Below are positions 1 through 5,793 of a stretch of DNA of 5,793 nt, piece after piece. The stretch comes from an uncultured Eubacteriales bacterium (GTDB lineage Bacteria; Bacillota_A; Clostridia; Christensenellales; Aristaeellaceae). The position numbers were made by a program, and so were the translations under genes. Position 1 is the stretch's first letter; every line of letters begins with the position of its first letter. Where the stretch lies: assembly GCA_902795555.1 (NCBI GenBank), contig CADBLV010000058.1:1-5793 (forward strand). Direction: 5' to 3'. The notes under the pieces were generated by a model. It saw only the letters and a program-made list of their open reading frames with translations, was not told where the DNA came from and searched no databases.

Positions 1-404
1 GGATCAAAGGTTTGTCCGGTCACCTTTGACAGATACAGAAACAGGACACTACGGATATAGGGCATCACGCCCGATCCGTCGGTCAGCGCGTGATGAATCT
101 CAAAGGCCAGCCGACAGTCTTCATATTTCCAGGCTGCAAGATGGTTGTTGGACGCTTCGGAGTGAAGGCGGATCGGCTCCCAGGTGTTCCGAACTGTCAT
201 GGGGAGAGCGTTCGGCACGATGACCGGTTCTTCCCCTCTGTTCACGGCTTTGACATAAAAATACGGAAAGCGCTTCCTCATCTCTTCCACGACGCAACGG
301 AGGACTTCGCCGTCCACAGGATCCCCGAGGGAGAGGATCACCCCAAGGATGTTCTGGTGTTCAGGCACAGAAAAATCCAGAAGCGGTTCATAGAATTCCG
401 GCAT
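1..404 (-). CDS. HxxxD-type acyltransferase / condensation-domain-like protein, N-terminal part (cut by window edge)
   Basis: The first 134 residues of a protein whose 3' end lies beyond the left edge. It starts at the ATG at 402-404, supported by GGAGGG (411-416) six bases upstream; another ATG at 416-418 is out of frame. The decisive motif is H104-H105-A-L-T-D109-G110 (75-95), which fits the HHxxxDG active-site signature of the CoA-dependent acyltransferase superfamily (NRPS condensation domains, alcohol O-acetyltransferases, WES/DGAT enzymes). In that family the second His is the general base for acyl transfer to an alcohol or amine. The segment before it (about 18-80, with LGDPVDGEVLR and RFPYFYVK) resembles the N-terminal lobe of stand-alone clostridial members of roughly 400 residues. 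No signal peptide or carrier domain is visible, so a cytoplasmic single-domain enzyme is inferred. Substrate is unknown. The gene follows the SH3b protein by 99 bp without a clear terminator, so cotranscription is possible. Family call is fairly sure; the exact reaction is not. Confidence 0.75.
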   Translation of the reverse strand, partial: MPEFYEPLLDFSVPEHQNILGVILSLGDPVDGEVLRCVVEEMRKRFPYFYVKAVNRGEEPVIVPNALPMTVRNTWEPIRLHSEASNNHLAAWKYEDCRLAFEIHHALTDGSGVMPYIRSVLFLYLSKVTGQTFD

Positions 405-410
405 GGTTTT

Positions 411-416
411 CCCTCC
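411..416 (-). promoter_or_regulatory. Ribosome binding site of the acyltransferase-like gene
   Basis: GGAGGG lies six bases before the ATG at 402-404. It fixes the start of this gene, which is truncated at the other end by the window edge. It also overlaps an out-of-frame ATG (416-418), which has no such site of its own. Confidence 0.75.
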
Positions 417-503
417 ATGTAGACGCCGGGGAGACGCGGAACAAAGAGACGGCCCTTCCCGTTCCGTTCAGGAACTGAAGGACTCTCCCTGCCGTTCCGC
501 TTC

Positions 504-1505
504 TCACCAACTATATTTCATCGCCGTCGCCACACAGTTCTGATGCGCCTCGTCAACCTTCCCCGTTCCATGGGTCTTGCTCTTGTAAAAATGAATGCAG
601 AAATGCCCGTCAAAATTGTTGTTCGAAATCGTTCCTGTCCCATGAGGCATCCCGTTCATGGAAGCCGCGTATACATGCCCGTTGTATTTCACCAGGATGG
701 GCCGCCGTTTCCAGCTCCAGTGCCCGAAAATGCTCTTCATCGTCGCCGTGTCGGATTTGGTCAGCGGCTCCGAGTCGCAATGATTCGCCCCGCTCCACCG
801 CTTGCAGGTGAAAACCTTCCCGGTTTTAATGTCCTTCACCTTGAACGTGGCGCCTTTGGGAATCTTGTTCTGTCCCCCGTTAAACCAGTTCAGCCGCTCG
901 GTGGATCCGCTTCCTCTGCTCGAGCTGCCACCCGCGCTGTCGCCGCTTCCGGCCTTCTTCGCGCCGGAACTGTTCAGCTTCTTCAGCGTGGCCGAATTCA
1001 CCTTCCCGGTTTCCTTCAACCCGTTCCGCTTCTGAAAGTTCTTGACGGCTGTCTTCGTCCCGTTGCCGTAGTCTCCGTCGATGGATCCCGAGTAGTATCC
1101 CAGATTTTTCAGTTTTCTCTGAACTTTTTTGACCGCCTCCCCGCTGTCCCCGGGTCCGCAGGTTCCGTCGCTGCTCCCGGAGGATTTGGAGGAAGAAGAT
1201 TTGGAGGAAGAGGATCCCGAGGATTTGGAATTTGATGAGGATCCCCCGCTCACACTGATGTATTTTTTCGCCACATATCCGGTTTTTCCGTTCGCCGAAA
1301 TCTGATACCAGCTCCCCTTGGTGCCCTTGATGGTCACCTTATCCCCTTCCCGCAGGTGTCCGACCACGTCGGATTCGGAAGAAGCAGATTTCCGGATGTT
1401 CAGCGAACTGGCGGTCACTTTGCCGCTTTGAGCCAGAGCCAGGCTGCAGGGAAGAAGAAATACAAGGAGAACAGCCAGTCCCAACAGGGGCTTCCATTTT
1501 CGCAC
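504..1505 (-). CDS. Secreted cell-wall protein: SH3b + PG_binding_1 + uncharacterised C-terminal domain
   Basis: A 333-residue protein from GTG at 1503-1505, probably exported and bound to peptidoglycan. In order: a signal peptide (1-25; VRKWK start, Leu/Val-rich core, likely cleavage after A-L-A25); a bacterial SH3 domain (about 29-85, with SLNIRKSAS and GYVAKKYI); a Ser/Lys linker (86-114); a PG_binding_1 repeat (about 120-177, with VQRKLKNLGYY, DGDYGNGT and AVKNFQKRNGL); a Gly/Ser linker (178-202); and a C-terminal domain (203-333). The last holds NHCDSEPLT (241-249), MNGMPHG (283-289) and GHFCIHF...SKTHG...VD..HQ (300-322). I know this block from other clostridial wall proteins but not its function; the His, Cys and Asp residues suggest a metal site or hydrolase, which is inference. 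A longer frame with ATG at 1577 exists but lacks a ribosome binding site and would put 24 charged residues before the signal peptide. The gene has its own promoter (1629-1657). The mature chain has five Cys, odd for an exported Gram-positive protein. Confidence 0.85.
   Translation of the reverse strand: MRKWKPLLGLAVLLVFLLPCSLALAQSGKVTASSLNIRKSASSESDVVGHLREGDKVTIKGTKGSWYQISANGKTGYVAKKYISVSGGSSSNSKSSGSSSSKSSSSKSSGSSDGTCGPGDSGEAVKKVQRKLKNLGYYSGSIDGDYGNGTKTAVKNFQKRNGLKETGKVNSATLKKLNSSGAKKAGSGDSAGGSSSRGSGSTERLNWFNGGQNKIPKGATFKVKDIKTGKVFTCKRWSGANHCDSEPLTKSDTATMKSIFGHWSWKRRPILVKYNGHVYAASMNGMPHGTGTISNNNFDGHFCIHFYKSKTHGTGKVDEAHQNCVATAMKYSW
1185..1214 (-). repeat. Two tandem 15-bp units coding (SSSSK)x2 in the linker
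   Basis: Two adjacent 15-base units (1185-1199 and 1200-1214) differ at one position and each encode SSSSK in the linker between SH3b and PG_binding_1. A related AAATCCTCNGG block (coding KSSG) flanks them on both sides. Being in multiples of three, unit gain or loss would change linker length without breaking the frame. Confidence 0.6.
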
Positions 1506-1516
1506 AGGCCATTCAT

Positions 1517-1525
1517 CTCCTTTCC
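1517..1525 (-). promoter_or_regulatory. Ribosome binding site deciding the GTG start of the SH3b protein
   Basis: GGAAAGGAG lies 11 bases before the GTG at 1503-1505. It is the only Shine-Dalgarno-like sequence upstream of the signal peptide. The ATG at 1575-1577 has none, and the ATG at 1542-1544 has only GGCGG directly abutting it. Two out-of-frame ATGs (1514-1516 and 1510-1512) lie between the site and the GTG, so the site is not unambiguous. Confidence 0.55.
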
Positions 1526-1558
1526 TTCCGGGGGCAATCAACATCCGCCGGATGGTTG

Positions 1559-1585
1559 CGCGTTGGCGTTCATCCATTCAACGCG
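1559..1585 (-). other. Possible leader hairpin (7-bp inverted repeat)
   Basis: CGCGTTG and CAACGCG form a perfect 7-bp inverted repeat around a 13-base loop in the presumed untranslated leader of the SH3b gene. A shorter alternative stem, GCGTT with AACGC, uses the same left arm and would be mutually exclusive. A further small stem, CATCC-GGC-GGATG, lies just downstream in the leader. No known riboswitch or T-box was recognised. Confidence 0.3.
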
Positions 1586-1589
1586 GCAA

Positions 1590-1639
1590 ATCGTAATAAT
1601 CTTCCCGTTTTTATTACGATACAGAGTAATTTTATTACG
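1590..1639 (-). promoter_or_regulatory. Candidate operator: three CGTAATAA octamers, two as a perfect 10-bp inverted repeat
   Basis: On the minus strand the octamer CGTAATAA occurs at 1632-1639, where it overlaps the -10 hexamer, and again at 1611-1618. The inverted copy is at 1592-1599. The last two extend to a perfect 10-bp inverted repeat (ATCGTAATAA, arms 1590-1599 and 1611-1620, 11-bp spacer). Octamer centres are 19 and 21 bp apart, close to two helical turns, so all sites would face one side of the DNA. Position on and just after the promoter fits repressor binding. The repeat could instead fold as an AT-rich RNA hairpin near the 5' end of the transcript. The binding protein is unknown. 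Confidence 0.5.
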
Positions 1640-1657
1640 AATTTATTAAGTTGTCAA
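1629..1657 (-). promoter_or_regulatory. Sigma-A type promoter of the SH3b protein gene
   Basis: A perfect -35 hexamer TTGACA (1652-1657), a 17-bp spacer (1635-1651) and a -10 hexamer TAAAAT (1629-1634, five of six matches to consensus) sit in the only AT-rich stretch of the window. Transcription would begin near 1622, giving a leader of roughly 117 bases before the GTG at 1505. It lies just downstream of the terminator of the preceding unit, so the SH3b gene is an independent transcription unit. Confidence 0.8.
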
Positions 1658-1700
1658 CGTTCTTCAGAAATTTATTTTCAACTTTTTGGTAACAGAACAG

Positions 1701-1743
1701 AAAAAGAAGCCGCGCGCAACCGGAGGTTCGGCTGCGAGCGGCT
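1701..1743 (-). terminator. Intrinsic terminator after the DUF5107-TPR gene
   Basis: On the minus strand AGCCGC (1738-1743) pairs with GCGGCT (1708-1713). After one T.C mismatch, CGCAGCCG (1729-1736) pairs with CGGTTGCG (1715-1722) over eight positions including one G.U, closing a 6-base loop (1723-1728). TTCTTTTT follows at once. The hairpin begins 43 bases after the TAA stop of the DUF5107-TPR gene. The plus strand has no T-run on the other side, so it acts in one direction only. Confidence 0.85.
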
Positions 1744-1786
1744 GAAGCATCTGATCCTGATTCTTTTACAAAAACGCCCTGTCGTT

Positions 1787-4700
1787 TTACTGCGCTGTTA
1801 TTTCCGCCAGGCCCCTTCTCCCCAGTTCCGCAAGGCGTCGGCAATAATCATCGCTTCGCTTCTGGATATCGTCCTGATAGACCTCCAGCTCCGGCATGGA
1901 AACGGCAAAAAAGTCATATCCGACCCGGTCAAACAGATGCTGTTCGCCGAAGAGGATCAGCTGGTGGAACGCTTTCCGGGCCTTTTCCGTTTCGCCGAGC
2001 GCATGGAAGGCCAGCCCCTGATAATAAATATAGTCGGAAGGCTGATCATTGTAATATCTGACGGGTTCCGGCACGGAAGAACCCTGAGACGCCCGGATGA
2101 AGCAGGTCCGAGCCTCTTCCGCCTCTCCCTTCATGCGGGCCGCCAGACCCATCAGATACCAGGCCCGGTGGTCCGGCACATTGTCCAGCTTGCCTTCTCC
2201 CAGATTCGGCGGATAGGAAAGAGTTCGCCGGGCCAGTTCCGCGGCTTTTTCCGGTTCATGATGCGCCAGCGCCTTTTCGGAAAGGGCGAACAGGGCTTTC
2301 TTATATTCGTCCGCGATCTTCCCTTCCCCGCCTTCCCAGACATGGAAGGAATAGTGCATCATCAGTTCCAGCGCCTTCTCATGCTGTCCGTCCCGATTGA
2401 GCAGGGTGATATAGGCCAGCATCAGAGCCGTGCGATCCGGAATCAGTTCCGGATGGGCTTCCAGAAGAGCCAGTCGATCCCCGACCGGCGCCTCCAGGCG
2501 ATCCATCAGCTGATCCTGTTCCAGCAGGAAGCGGCTGTTCCCCGGCTCAAGCCGGCAGGCTTCCGCAATTTCCGGGGCTGCCAGGGAGCGGTTCCCATGG
2601 TTATAATACGCGATGGACAGATTCCGGTGGGCCGGCGCAAGCTCCGGCATTTCCCGAACGGCGGTCTCCCAATGGCGAATCGCGTCCGCATACTGCTTTT
2701 TGTCATACCATAGCTCTCCCAGAGCGTAATGGGCCTTGGGCGCGGCCGGCAGCAGGGCGATCGCGTTTTCCAGAATCGTCCTTTCCTCCGGCCGGTTGGG
2801 GAAAACGAAATCCGTCGGAAGGCTTTCCGCTTTCCGGGCCGCTTGGATGGCCTCCTCCCGCCTGTTCATTTTTTCCAGTGCATAGGCCAGTGTCCAGTAT
2901 TTCATCGGATACTCCGCCGCGCAGCTTTCCAGAACGCTTTCCGCGTCTGCCGGGCAGCCGAAGGAGAGGAATTCCAGCGCCGTATTCAGCGCTTCCTCCG
3001 GGCGTCCGCCGGTGGCATTCTGATAGGCGGATTTGTCCTCCGCCCGCCACAGAAGGCTCAGATACAGTGGGTCGATGGCCAGGCTTTCGGCCAGGAACTG
3101 CCGCGTTTCAGGCGCGTCCGGCGCCAGGCGGGCCAGCAGGGAGGCTTTCAGAGAGCGGGTTTTCATATTATGCCAGCCCCGGATCAGGCTTTCTTCCGCA
3201 AAGCGCAGGCCCTCCCGTTCCTTTCCCTGCCGCGCGGCGATACAGGCCAGATGGAAATAAGCCGGTCCGGCTGTTTCCGCGGACCAGGTGGCTTTGAAGA
3301 AGGCGTCAAACGCCTCCGGAAGCCGGTTCGTCCGCTCCAGAGCCAGGCCCAGGTTGAAATACGGCTCTCCGGCATAGGGGTTCGGGTTTCGCCAGGTCTG
3401 CTTCCGGATGGCGGCTCGGAAATACGGAATACTCTCCTCCGCTTTTGCGTTTCGCAAAAGCCACAGGCCGTAGGCATTGTTGAGTCTCAGATCGGTGGGA
3501 TCCCGTTTCAGCCCCTCCAGATAGTAGTCGGACGGCAGGAAGGTGGCATGCCGGTATTGCTCCAGATGCTGTCCCGCCAGATACAGTTCCTCGGTGGAGC
3601 GAAGTTCCTCCGGGCACTTCAGCGCCTCAGCCGGCTCCGGAATCGGGCGGTTTTCGCGGACATACTCCGTGTAGGCGCAAAGGATCCGGCCCTCACGATC
3701 AGCTACCTTGACCGTATAGTCATGCAGTCCCTTCACAATCTCCGTGAAAGCTTCCCGCGGGGAAAGATCAACCGATCGGTCCAGAACCGTCTCTCCTCCG
3801 GATGTGACAAGGATGCGGGCTTCGGGGAATTCCCCGGAAGCATACACCTTGACGCGGGCCTTCGCCGCTCTCCGGGCCAGGGCTTCGTTCGCCTCTTTTC
3901 CGAAGGCGAAGGGATCCGGCTCCAGCGTCCGGTCTTCCGCGTCGAGGAACTCAACGCCCAGGATCACATCCTTCGTGGCGTTGCTCACCCGACCTACGGT
4001 CTTATACGGCATGAAATATTGAACGAAACGCTTCTCCTCCTGCGGCTTCAGCCAGGTGAAATCCGGTTGGTTATCGCAGTACATGCCGGTCATAAGCTCG
4101 ATATAAGGCCCGTCCTCGTCGGTCAGGTTCCGATCCCAGGTTTTCCCGAAATCCCCGCATCCCCAGGTCCATTGCTTCTTGCCCGGGCTCACATGGTGAT
4201 CCGCCACATGCAAAAGCCCCGCCTGACGGCTCTCGTCATAGTTTCCCACGAAGTCAAAATCTGAATGGGCGGCCATATACGAGGTTGGCACCCGGATATT
4301 CTTATATCGGGAAATGTCCACGCCGGCGGAATAATCCGCCTTGTAATATTCTCCCGTCGCGATCGGGAAGGTGGACACGGCGCGTTTTCCGTGATCCATC
4401 ACAGCGTTCACGTCCGGCGGAAAAACGGAGAACGTATGGTCGTTGACCGACACCGCCGGGTTGGCCCACCACAGGAACGTCTGGGGATAATCGGTGGGAT
4501 TATACAGCTGCCCGCTGATTTCGAGATACGCCTTGTCCGGATACAGCGTGATGATCAGGTTTCCTTTGGTGCCGTTGATCCGGTCGGTTTCCCACAGACC
4601 GGCCGAGACGGAGCCGTCCGGATTCTCCCGCAGAATGCAGTCCACCGGCATAAAGGTACTGGGCCGATGATGCTGAGGCCAGTTGAACTCAATCCCTCCG

Positions 4701-5041
4701 GAGATCCAGGGCCCGGCCAGCCCGACCAGCGCCGGCTTGATCACGCGATTGTAATACACGAAATCATACCCGTTGGTTTTGTCCAACGCCCGTTGAATCC
4801 GACCGCCCAGTTCCGGCAGCACCATCACATACAGGTAGTCGTTTTCCAGAATCACCGCCTGATAATCCACATCCGTCTTCGTGTCGCTGATTTTCTCGCA
4901 GATCGGCACCGGATACACCTTGCCGGTGGATCCCTGATAGGCTCTTTTCTCGATGAAAACCGGATTTTTCTCCAGCTCCCCGATCGGATAGGTGGGAATG
5001 GTTACCGTCTCCCGGTAAACCCGTGCTCTGTGTTCGCTCAT
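1787..5041 (-). CDS. DUF5107 domain protein with C-terminal TPR array
   Basis: A 1084-residue cytoplasmic protein with no signal peptide or membrane segment. Residues about 12-350 are a DUF5107 domain: TVTIPTYPIGELEKNPVF near the start, VLPELGGRI (74-82), then GGIEFNWPQHHRPSTF (115-130) rich in aromatic and His residues. The GGRI and GGIEFNWP blocks recall aldose-epimerase (galactose mutarotase-like) beta-sandwich proteins, so carbohydrate binding or processing is a reasonable inference. Residues about 350-465 look like a small beta-rich linker domain. From about 483 to 1045 is a helical TPR array; clear units include YFNLGLALERTNRLPEAFDA (561-580), AHYALGELWYDKKQYADAI (770-788) and YYQGLAFHALGETEKARKAF (1006-1025). 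The start is ATG 5039-5041, with AGGAGG nine bases upstream; an upstream in-frame ATG (5084-5086) lies inside the preceding gene and adds an unlikely Arg/Lys-rich leader. It follows the glycosidase by 25 bp and ends before a strong terminator. Domain calls are secure; biochemical role is not established. Confidence 0.9.
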   Translation of the reverse strand: MSEHRARVYRETVTIPTYPIGELEKNPVFIEKRAYQGSTGKVYPVPICEKISDTKTDVDYQAVILENDYLYVMVLPELGGRIQRALDKTNGYDFVYYNRVIKPALVGLAGPWISGGIEFNWPQHHRPSTFMPVDCILRENPDGSVSAGLWETDRINGTKGNLIITLYPDKAYLEISGQLYNPTDYPQTFLWWANPAVSVNDHTFSVFPPDVNAVMDHGKRAVSTFPIATGEYYKADYSAGVDISRYKNIRVPTSYMAAHSDFDFVGNYDESRQAGLLHVADHHVSPGKKQWTWGCGDFGKTWDRNLTDEDGPYIELMTGMYCDNQPDFTWLKPQEEKRFVQYFMPYKTVGRVSNATKDVILGVEFLDAEDRTLEPDPFAFGKEANEALARRAAKARVKVYASGEFPEARILVTSGGETVLDRSVDLSPREAFTEIVKGLHDYTVKVADREGRILCAYTEYVRENRPIPEPAEALKCPEELRSTEELYLAGQHLEQYRHATFLPSDYYLEGLKRDPTDLRLNNAYGLWLLRNAKAEESIPYFRAAIRKQTWRNPNPYAGEPYFNLGLALERTNRLPEAFDAFFKATWSAETAGPAYFHLACIAARQGKEREGLRFAEESLIRGWHNMKTRSLKASLLARLAPDAPETRQFLAESLAIDPLYLSLLWRAEDKSAYQNATGGRPEEALNTALEFLSFGCPADAESVLESCAAEYPMKYWTLAYALEKMNRREEAIQAARKAESLPTDFVFPNRPEERTILENAIALLPAAPKAHYALGELWYDKKQYADAIRHWETAVREMPELAPAHRNLSIAYYNHGNRSLAAPEIAEACRLEPGNSRFLLEQDQLMDRLEAPVGDRLALLEAHPELIPDRTALMLAYITLLNRDGQHEKALELMMHYSFHVWEGGEGKIADEYKKALFALSEKALAHHEPEKAAELARRTLSYPPNLGEGKLDNVPDHRAWYLMGLAARMKGEAEEARTCFIRASQGSSVPEPVRYYNDQPSDYIYYQGLAFHALGETEKARKAFHQLILFGEQHLFDRVGYDFFAVSMPELEVYQDDIQKRSDDYCRRLAELGRRGLAEITAQ

Positions 5042-5048
5042 ATGCTTT

Positions 5049-5057
5049 CTCCTCCTC
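5049..5057 (-). promoter_or_regulatory. Ribosome binding site deciding the start of the DUF5107-TPR gene
   Basis: GAGGAGGAG contains AGGAGG (5051-5056) nine bases before the ATG at 5039-5041. It lies in the 25-bp gap after the stop of the upstream glycosidase gene. This favours the shorter start over the in-frame ATG at 5084-5086. Confidence 0.85.
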
Positions 5058-5066
5058 TTTGCCCGC

Positions 5067-5793
5067 TCACGAAAGCGGAATGTCATAGACCGGTTGAATC
5101 CGGACGGATTTCAGTTCCGCGCTGGCGGATAAAACCTCTTCTTTTCGGGCCGCCATGGCTGATTCAACATTGACGCGAGCCCCCTCGCGGATTGGTGTAA
5201 TCTTCAGAACCAGCGGGGACCGCAGCTGATCCCGGTGCTCCATGAGCCCGATTTCCCAGATATCCCCATTGCAGAAATGGTCATGGATCATCACATCCTG
5301 CAGGAACAGCATCCCGATATCTCCCCGGTAATCAATCTGCAGCCGGGCATCCGTCAGGCCTTCCGGAATCCCGTCCGGCAGGACAATGCGCCATCGGTAA
5401 GGCGCGGAGGAAGCCACTTCCGTCCGGATCGTCACAGCCGGAACCTGAATCCGCCGTTTCCCCAGCACGCCTGTGTTTTCGAGTCGTTCGCCGACGCCGG
5501 CCAGGCGATCCGCGGGATAGCTGTACAGCGTCAGATCCGGCCGCGTACTTTCCGCCTTCAGTCCCCCCTTTTCATCTTCCAGCAAAGCGGCATCCGTGAA
5601 AATCAGGCTGCCGTCCCGCAGCAGAAAGAGCTGATTGGCCATCTCTCTGGAAATTACCAGAACGTCCGCTTCCTTCCCTTCCTTCCGAACCGTGAAAAAA
5701 TCCCCGTTTCCTTCGGTTTCTGCGTCTTCTTCAAATCGGAAAGCGGGATCCATGCCGTCGGGAATCAGGAATACATAGGTGGCCCGATCCCGA
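5067..5793 (-). CDS. Glycoside hydrolase C-terminal part, probably GH35-type beta-galactosidase (5' end outside window)
   Basis: The reading frame is open to the right edge, leaving the last 241 residues; the internal ATG at 5751-5753 is not the real start because RDRATYVFLIPDG continues in frame before it. Visible features fit the beta-sandwich tail of bacterial GH35-like beta-galactosidases: FLIPDGM (8-14), SREMANQLFLLRDG (48-61), and near the end LQIDYRGDIGMLFLQ (151-165) followed by FCNGDIWEIGL (173-183), a jelly-roll pattern I associate with these enzymes. The catalytic barrel and both catalytic Glu residues would lie upstream, outside the window, so activity cannot be verified. No export or anchoring signal is seen at the C terminus. 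It ends 25 bp before the DUF5107-TPR gene, so the two are very likely cotranscribed. Alternatives are another large glycosidase (for example GH2 or a rhamnosidase) with the same accessory fold. Confidence 0.6.
   Translation of the reverse strand, partial: RDRATYVFLIPDGMDPAFRFEEDAETEGNGDFFTVRKEGKEADVLVISREMANQLFLLRDGSLIFTDAALLEDEKGGLKAESTRPDLTLYSYPADRLAGVGERLENTGVLGKRRIQVPAVTIRTEVASSAPYRWRIVLPDGIPEGLTDARLQIDYRGDIGMLFLQDVMIHDHFCNGDIWEIGLMEHRDQLRSPLVLKITPIREGARVNVESAMAARKEEVLSASAELKSVRIQPVYDIPLS

Noticed and set aside
449..475. Possible terminator between the SH3b gene and the acyltransferase-like gene
   Set aside because: Only short stems (GTTCC/GGAAC of 5 bp and ACGG/CCGT of 4 bp) are present and no proper U-run follows, so termination here is not supported.
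504..1505. Lipoprotein signal for the SH3b protein (Cys at residue 20 in the signal peptide)
   Set aside because: The residues before that Cys are L-L-P, which do not fit a lipobox, and a good ALA type I cleavage site follows five residues later.
1506..1577. ATG at 1575-1577 as the start of the SH3b protein
   Set aside because: No ribosome binding site precedes it, and it would place 24 mostly charged residues ahead of a complete signal peptide. The GTG at 1503-1505 fits better, though the longer form cannot be excluded.
1590..1620. The 10-bp inverted repeat as a terminator for the upstream unit
   Set aside because: The stem is almost all A-T and there is already a strong terminator at 1701-1743. 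It lies downstream of the new promoter, which fits an operator better.
1556..2713. Plus-strand open frame of 385 codons spanning the promoter region and the 3' part of the DUF5107-TPR gene
   Set aside because: It crosses a terminator and a promoter of the other strand, has no recognisable domain and shadows the TPR coding frame.
2152..3617. Several short minus-strand frames of 63-115 codons overlapping the DUF5107-TPR gene
   Set aside because: They are alternative frames inside a continuous 1084-residue gene with intact TPR repeats, and none has a supporting ribosome binding site or motif.
2729..4264. Long plus-strand open frame of 511 codons, opposite the DUF5107-TPR gene
   Set aside because: It lies wholly antisense to a well-supported gene, is rich in Arg, Gly, Phe and Gln in a way typical of complement translations of GC-rich codons, shows no family motif and has no good ribosome binding site.
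4265..5173. Plus-strand open frame of 302 codons opposite the DUF5107 domain
   Set aside because: It is antisense to a conserved domain with strong start signals; its composition is that of a complement shadow.

Overview
The window looks like chromosomal DNA of a Gram-positive anaerobe of the Clostridia type, probably from a gut or rumen community. The reasons are the strong AGGAGG-type ribosome binding sites, a consensus sigma-A promoter, a secreted SH3b plus peptidoglycan-binding protein with a C-terminal domain I know from clostridial proteins, and the pairing of a DUF5107-TPR protein with a glycoside hydrolase. The coding sequence is GC-rich, while the one promoter region is clearly AT-rich. 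I cannot name a genus from the sequence alone. All real genes lie on the minus strand; the long plus-strand open frames are antisense shadows.

From right to left, in the direction of transcription, there are two modules. (1) A carbohydrate module: the C-terminal 241 residues of a glycoside hydrolase, most like a GH35-type beta-galactosidase tail, run off the right edge (5067-5793). After 25 bp comes a 1084-residue cytoplasmic DUF5107-TPR protein (1787-5041) with a very good ribosome binding site. A strong intrinsic terminator (1701-1743) closes this unit. (2) A separate unit begins in the AT-rich gap with a near-consensus promoter (TTGACA, 17 bp, TAAAAT; 1629-1657). Its -10 region and transcribed leader carry three copies of the octamer CGTAATAA, two of them as a perfect 10-bp inverted repeat. 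It drives a secreted cell-wall protein (504-1505): signal peptide, SH3b, Ser-rich linker, PG_binding_1, Gly/Ser linker, and a C-terminal domain of unknown function with conserved-looking His/Cys residues. After 99 bp comes the N-terminal 134 residues of an HxxxD-type acyltransferase or condensation-domain relative (1-404, cut by the left edge). No convincing terminator separates these last two genes, so read-through is possible.

No RNA genes, insertion sequences, CRISPR arrays or phage genes are visible. I do not see a clear new defence or mobile system. The most notable items are the three-site operator-like array in the leader of the cell-wall protein, the uncharacterised C-terminal domain of that protein, and the glycosidase/DUF5107-TPR pair.
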